From positions 1-35,197 of the forward strand of contig CAZSDJ010000016.1 of NCBI GenBank assembly GCA_964605645.1: a DNA stretch of 35,197 nucleotides, given 5' to 3'. The notes beneath the pieces were generated by a model that worked only from the letters and a program-made list of their open reading frames with translations, did not search any database and was not told where the DNA came from. How positions within the stretch are numbered: position 1 is the first letter of the stretch; every line of letters starts with the position of its first letter. This DNA is from PXAH01 sp964605645. Lineage in GTDB: Bacteria; Omnitrophota; Gorgyraeia; Duberdicusellales; 4484-171. A program made the translations under genes and the position numbers. Of the stretch, positions 31,645-35,197 are shown in pieces.

Positions 31645-31721
31645 TTTTCAAATTGCCAAAATCTGAATAAGAGAAAACAAAAAGTTTTTGAAAATTTAAA
31701 CATTAAAATTTTGAATTTAAA
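31611..31721 (+). repeat. Heptamer array (AAATCCG type) in the fabD tail and beyond
   Basis: Four clear 7-base units (AAATCCG twice, then AAATTCG and AAATACG; 31611-31638) form the end of fabD. A more decayed heptad pattern, most visible at 31687-31721 (ATTTAAA-like units), follows in the gap before fabG. The clear units are certain; the AT-rich later part could be coincidence. Confidence 0.7.
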
Positions 31722-31745
31722 ACTAGGTAATTAGTAAAGAAATTA

Positions 31746-31754
31746 GGGGGGGGG
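31746..31754 (+). promoter_or_regulatory. G9 tract acting as the fabG ribosome binding site
   Basis: Nine G bases end six bases before the fabG ATG, where a Shine-Dalgarno sequence would be expected. No GGAGG is present nearby, so the G-run itself may pair with the CCUCC of 16S rRNA. Its length could vary by slippage and change the spacing. This is the second G9 run in the window. Confidence 0.55.
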
Positions 31755-31760
31755 TAACTA

Positions 31761-32495
31761 ATGGATTTTACAGATAAAGTGGTGGTTATTACCGGTGCTG
31801 CCCAGGGCATTGGTAAGCAAATTGCAAGTGATTTTGCGAAGCAAAAAGCGAAAGTGGTTCTTTTTGACTTAAGTAAAGACCAGCTTGCGATTGCTAAAGG
31901 AGAATTATCAACACTGACAACCTGTGAATCGTATTTGGTTAATGTTACGGATTCAGAACAGCTAACAAATACGATAGACAAAGTTATTGACAAGTTTTCA
32001 AAGATTGATATATTAATTAACAATGCCGGGATAACTAAAGATAACTTAGCTTTGCGGCTCTCTGAAAGTGACTGGGATCAAGTATTAGCAGTAAATTTAA
32101 AAGGTGCATTTTTGGCTTCAAAAATTGCCTTAAAAAAGATGCTGAAGCAGCGTAGCGGCAAAATTGTTAATATTTCTTCAATTATTGGGATTATTGGCAA
32201 CCCCGGCCAATCAAATTATGCGGCATCGAAGGCCGGCTTGATTGGATTAACGAAATCTCTCTCGAAAGAAGTAGGAGCAAGAGGCATAAATGTAAATGCA
32301 GTTGCTCCCGGCTATATTGAAACTAAAATGACAGATGTTTTGCCCGAGAAGGTTAAAGAAGAAATGCTAAAAAGAATCTCATTAAAAAGATTGGGGACAA
32401 CTAAAGATGTGGCTAATGCAGTATTATTTTTGTCTTCTCAAAGGGCAGATTACATAACTGGACAAGTTGTTGTTGTTGACGGCGGTATGATTTAA
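31761..32495 (+). CDS. fabG: 3-oxoacyl-ACP reductase FabG
   Basis: NADPH-dependent short-chain dehydrogenase reducing beta-ketoacyl-ACP; 244 residues. The nucleotide motif TGAAQGIGKQIA and the NNAG motif are intact. The catalytic tetrad is seen as Ser in ISSIIG, and Tyr153/Lys157 in NYAASKAG. APGYIETKMTDVLP and the C-terminal ITGQVVVVDGGMI are FabG-typical. The placement between fabD and acpP supports this choice over other short-chain dehydrogenases. A G9 tract stands in for the ribosome binding site. Confidence 0.95.
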   Translation: MDFTDKVVVITGAAQGIGKQIASDFAKQKAKVVLFDLSKDQLAIAKGELSTLTTCESYLVNVTDSEQLTNTIDKVIDKFSKIDILINNAGITKDNLALRLSESDWDQVLAVNLKGAFLASKIALKKMLKQRSGKIVNISSIIGIIGNPGQSNYAASKAGLIGLTKSLSKEVGARGINVNAVAPGYIETKMTDVLPEKVKEEMLKRISLKRLGTTKDVANAVLFLSSQRADYITGQVVVVDGGMI

Positions 32496-32517
32496 ATAAA
32501 AAAAAGGAGGTTTTCTG

Positions 32518-32751
32518 ATGGCAGTTGAAGAGAAAGTAAAAGAGATTATTTCAGAACAGTTAGGAGTAAAAAAAGAAGAAATAAAACCGGAAAGTTCATT
32601 CATTGATGATTTAGGTGCCGATTCTTTAGATACAGTTGAGGTAGTGATGGCTTTGGAAGAAGAATTTGGGATCGAAATACCTGATGAAGATGCTGAAAAG
32701 ATTACTAAAGTTGGCGAAGCAATTAAATATATTGAAGAAAAACAAAGTTAA
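32518..32751 (+). CDS. acpP: Acyl carrier protein
   Basis: Carries the growing acyl chain on 4'-phosphopantetheine; 77 residues. The attachment Ser36 lies in LGADSLDTVEVVMALEEEFGIEIPD, the family signature. The protein is strongly acidic. A very strong GGAGG precedes the ATG, fitting high expression. It lies between fabG and fabF, as in E. coli. No unusual residue was noticed. Confidence 0.97.
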   Translation: MAVEEKVKEIISEQLGVKKEEIKPESSFIDDLGADSLDTVEVVMALEEEFGIEIPDEDAEKITKVGEAIKYIEEKQS

Positions 32752-32772
32752 AAATAAAATCATTAAATTGAA

Positions 32773-34002
32773 ATGAATAAAGTTGTAGTAACCGGCTGTG
32801 GAGTAGTTTCTCCGGTAGGGATTGGAAAAGTTAAGTTTTGGGATTCATTAGCAAATGGGAAAAGCGGTGTTGGCCCAATTACTCAATTTGATTGCCAGGA
32901 ATTTGACAGCAAAATAGCCGGAGAAGTAAATGATTTTGACCCTTCTCAATTCCTTTCTTCTAAAGAGCAAAGGCGTATCCCGCGATTTGTTCAATTTTCC
33001 CTTCAAGCAGCCGAAGAAGCTCTTAATGAGTCCGGAGTTAATTTAGAAACAATTGACCCTTATCAAGCAGGAGTTATTATTGGTTCCGGAGTCGGCAGCT
33101 TAGAAACTATTGAAAAAGAACACAAGGTTCTTTTGGAAAAAGGCCCCCGCAGGCTTTCTCCGTTTATGATCCCGATGTTAATTACAAATGAAGCAGCCGG
33201 CCACGTAGCGATTCGTTTTAAATTAAAAGGGCCTAATCTTTGTACGGTAACTGCTTGTGCATCCGGTGCCCATGCTATTGGAGAAGCTTATCGGGTGATT
33301 AAAGAAGGAAAAGCGAAGGTAATGGTTTGTGGTGGTACTGAGGCTTGTATAGTTCCGATTGGGGTGGGAGGATTCTGTGCCCTAAAAGCTTTATCCCGCC
33401 GTAATTCTGATCCGGTTAAAGCTAGCCGGCCTTTTGATAAAGATCGAGATGGATTTGTGATGGCTGAGGGGGCCGGGATGGTTGTGTTAGAGGACGCAGA
33501 ATATGCCAAAAAAAGAGGTGCGCAAATTTATGGGGAGTTATCAGGATATGGTTCTACTTGTGATGCTTATCACATAACTGCACCTCATCCTGCCGGTGAA
33601 TCGGCTGCCGCAGCAATGAAATCAGCTTTATCTGAATCAAGGGTAGATTCAAGTAAGCTGCATTTAAATGCACACGGAACAAGTACGCTTTTAAATGATA
33701 AGATGGAAACCAATGCTATTAAGTTGGTTTTCGGAAAAGATGCTTTTAATTTAGCGGTTAGTTCTATAAAATCGATGACAGGCCATACTCTGGGTGCAGC
33801 AGGTGCTATTGAATTTATCAGCTGTTGTTTAACCCTGAAAAATAATTTAGTCCCGCCGACAATAAACCATGATCACCCGGATCCTGAATGTAACCTAGAT
33901 TATATCCCCAATCAAGCTAGAGAATTAAAGATCGAAGCCTGCCTTTCAAATTCTTTAGGTTTTGGAGGGCATAACGCCTCTCTTTTAGTAAAAAAATTAT
34001 AA
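32773..34002 (+). CDS. fabF: Beta-ketoacyl-ACP synthase II
   Basis: Elongation condensing enzyme; 409 residues, normal. Catalytic Cys162 lies in TVTACASGAHAIG. The two His residues are in LNAHGTST and KSMTGHTLGAAGA. The N-terminal VVVTGCGVVSPVGIG and the C-terminal NSLGFGGHNASLL are typical. It closes the fab cluster 21 bases after acpP, with no obvious ribosome binding site. FabZ and an enoyl reductase are not in the window. Confidence 0.96.
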   Translation: MNKVVVTGCGVVSPVGIGKVKFWDSLANGKSGVGPITQFDCQEFDSKIAGEVNDFDPSQFLSSKEQRRIPRFVQFSLQAAEEALNESGVNLETIDPYQAGVIIGSGVGSLETIEKEHKVLLEKGPRRLSPFMIPMLITNEAAGHVAIRFKLKGPNLCTVTACASGAHAIGEAYRVIKEGKAKVMVCGGTEACIVPIGVGGFCALKALSRRNSDPVKASRPFDKDRDGFVMAEGAGMVVLEDAEYAKKRGAQIYGELSGYGSTCDAYHITAPHPAGESAAAAMKSALSESRVDSSKLHLNAHGTSTLLNDKMETNAIKLVFGKDAFNLAVSSIKSMTGHTLGAAGAIEFISCCLTLKNNLVPPTINHDHPDPECNLDYIPNQARELKIEACLSNSLGFGGHNASLLVKKL

Positions 34003-34032
34003 AATTTAGATAAAATTAATTTAAAAAATACA

Positions 34033-35197
34033 ATGGGATTAACATTAATTGAAAAAATCTTAAAGAAGAAATCAGTCAATAAGAAAGTAGATGATTTTAT
34101 TTATGCAAAAATTGATTTTTGTTTTGGCAACGATATTACAGCGCCTTTGGCGGTGAAAGAATTTAAAAAGGCAGGTTTTAAATCAGTTTGTGACCGGAAG
34201 AAAATTGGTTTTTTTTGTGATCATTTTGTTCCGGCCCGTGATTTGAAAGCAGCTAATAATGTAAAAATTTTAAAAAATTTTTCGAAAAAATTTAAAATAA
34301 AACATTTTTATGATACTAATATTTGTGGTATTGAACATGTTTTTTTACCGGAAAAAGGGTTGGCAAAGCCAGGTGATTTAATCATTGGTGCTGATTCTCA
34401 TACTTGTACCTACGGGGCTTTGGGGGCGGGGAGCTTTGGCGTAGGTTCAACAGACTTAGCTGCTGCCATAAAAGATGGTGCTTGTTGGTTTAAAAAGCCG
34501 GAAACTATTAAATTTTATTATTCCGGTAAAATTCCTAATTGGTTTTCCGGCAAAGATTTGATTCTTTATACTATTGGCCAAATTGGTGTTAGCGGGGCAC
34601 TTTATAAGGTAATGGAATTTACGGGGCCGGTGATTAAGGCTTTGAGCATTGAAGATCGGTTTACTATTTGCAACATGGCCATTGAGGCAGGGGCACAAAC
34701 AGGTATAATTGAACCCGATCAAAAAACTGTTAAATTTATAAAAGAAGTTAAACCGGCGCTAAAGAATATTCCTTTGCTAAAAAGTGATAAAGATGCAAAT
34801 TACGATAAAATTTTTAAATTTGACATTTCTTCAGCTAAGCCCCAAGTGGCTTGTCCTCATTTACCGAGTAATGTAAAAAATGTTGATAAATTAAAAAAAA
34901 TAAAATTAGATCAAGTTGTTATTGGTTCTTGCACCAATGGACGCCTTAAAGATTTAGCTGAAGCGGCAAAAATATTAAAAGGAAAAATTGTAAAGAAAGG
35001 TTTAAGGGCAATAGTTATCCCCGGTTCTCATAAAATTTACAAGCAAGCACTAAAGAAAGGGTATTTGGCTATTTTTCATCAAGCCGGTTTTATCGTTTCA
35101 CCGCCTACTTGCGGGCCCTGTTTAGGCGGGCATACAGGAATTTTAGATAAAGGGGAAGTTGTGTTGGCAACTACTAATCGGAATTTCATTGGCAGAA
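34033..35197 (+). CDS. leuC: 3-isopropylmalate dehydratase large subunit (LeuC/aconitase family), cut by the window end
   Basis: Partial: 388 codons are visible and perhaps 30 are missing. The aconitase-family 4Fe-4S ligands are present: the first Cys in GSCTNGRL (residue 300), the others in PTCGPCLGG (360 and 363). IGADSHTCTYGALGAGSFGVGSTD is the family signature. The total length of about 418 fits the archaeal/alternative LeuC-homoaconitase type rather than the 466-residue E. coli form. It could act on isopropylmalate, citraconate/methylmalate or homoaconitate; leuC is the most likely. It starts at the ATG 30 bases after fabF, without a Shine-Dalgarno sequence. A leuD is expected next. Confidence 0.87.
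   Translation, partial: MGLTLIEKILKKKSVNKKVDDFIYAKIDFCFGNDITAPLAVKEFKKAGFKSVCDRKKIGFFCDHFVPARDLKAANNVKILKNFSKKFKIKHFYDTNICGIEHVFLPEKGLAKPGDLIIGADSHTCTYGALGAGSFGVGSTDLAAAIKDGACWFKKPETIKFYYSGKIPNWFSGKDLILYTIGQIGVSGALYKVMEFTGPVIKALSIEDRFTICNMAIEAGAQTGIIEPDQKTVKFIKEVKPALKNIPLLKSDKDANYDKIFKFDISSAKPQVACPHLPSNVKNVDKLKKIKLDQVVIGSCTNGRLKDLAEAAKILKGKIVKKGLRAIVIPGSHKIYKQALKKGYLAIFHQAGFIVSPPTCGPCLGGHTGILDKGEVVLATTNRNFIGR

Noticed and set aside
34456..34722. Minus-strand open frame near the window end.
   Set aside because: It lies inside the LeuC gene, whose signatures continue through both iron-sulphur motifs.
1..35197. CRISPR array, phage, integrase, toxin-antitoxin or defence genes.
   Set aside because: Looked for direct repeats with spacers and for the relevant protein motifs; none seen.

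Overview
This is an AT-rich, densely packed bacterial chromosome segment. All 37 genes I can support lie on the + strand. Gaps are usually below 60 bases, many genes overlap, and no stretch above 300 bases lacks a gene. No rRNA, tRNA, CRISPR array, phage gene or intact transposon was found. The content is core housekeeping: HU, HisRS and AspRS, PhoH-YbeY-RecO, purine synthesis, queuosine and pantothenate/CoA steps, RecG-RsmD-CoaD, L32-PlsX-Fab, and the start of leucine-type biosynthesis. Style and gene order (Sua5/YwlE-RpiB-GlyA-dCMP deaminase-NrdR, two lipoproteins, a c-di-AMP-type HD protein, heptamer tandem repeats near gene ends) suggest an uncultured, probably anaerobic lineage. Candidatus Omnitrophota or a neighbouring phylum is my best guess, but this is inference from gestalt, not proof.

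Layout. 1-3.6 kb: HU-like protein, hisS, aspS (without its usual GAD insertion domain) and a LysM lipoprotein. 3.6-7.1 kb: phoH, a short PgpH-type HD membrane protein, ybeY and recO, a widely conserved RNA/DNA maintenance cluster interrupted by a perfect 34-bp palindrome. 7.1-9.3 kb: queF, an ApbE-type lipoprotein and panB. 9.4-18.6 kb: a seven-gene purine operon, purB-purSL-purQ-purF-purM-purD-purE, in which purF lacks the catalytic Cys and purL carries fused PurS-like domains. 18.64-18.79 kb: a non-coding block of three consecutive hairpins. 18.8-22.5 kb: a Sua5/low-molecular-weight phosphatase fusion, rpiB, glyA, dCMP deaminase and nrdR. 22.6-28.4 kb: a CCA-adding-type enzyme, a macro-like/Nudix fusion, recG, rsmD, coaD and yceD (DUF177). 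28.4-34.0 kb: rpmF, plsX, fabH, fabD, fabG, acpP and fabF, a complete fatty-acid initiation and elongation cluster apart from FabZ and FabI/K. The window ends inside a leuC-type gene.

How the parts work together. RpiB supplies ribose-5-phosphate (the PRPP precursor) and GlyA supplies glycine and one-carbon units. Both feed the purine operon just upstream, and dCMP deaminase and NrdR extend the theme to deoxynucleotides. CoaD and PanB feed CoA/4'-phosphopantetheine for the ACP in the fab cluster. YceD-RpmF-PlsX-Fab is a classic bacterial arrangement.

No wholly new multi-gene system was evident. The unusual signals are (i) active-site or domain losses in core enzymes (AspRS, PurF, PurE, YbeY, PgpH), (ii) fusions (PurSL, Sua5-LMWP, macro-like-Nudix), (iii) promoters placed so that transcripts would begin almost at the start codon, and (iv) repeated non-coding structures: heptamer arrays, a palindrome, triple hairpins and two G9 tracts at start sites.
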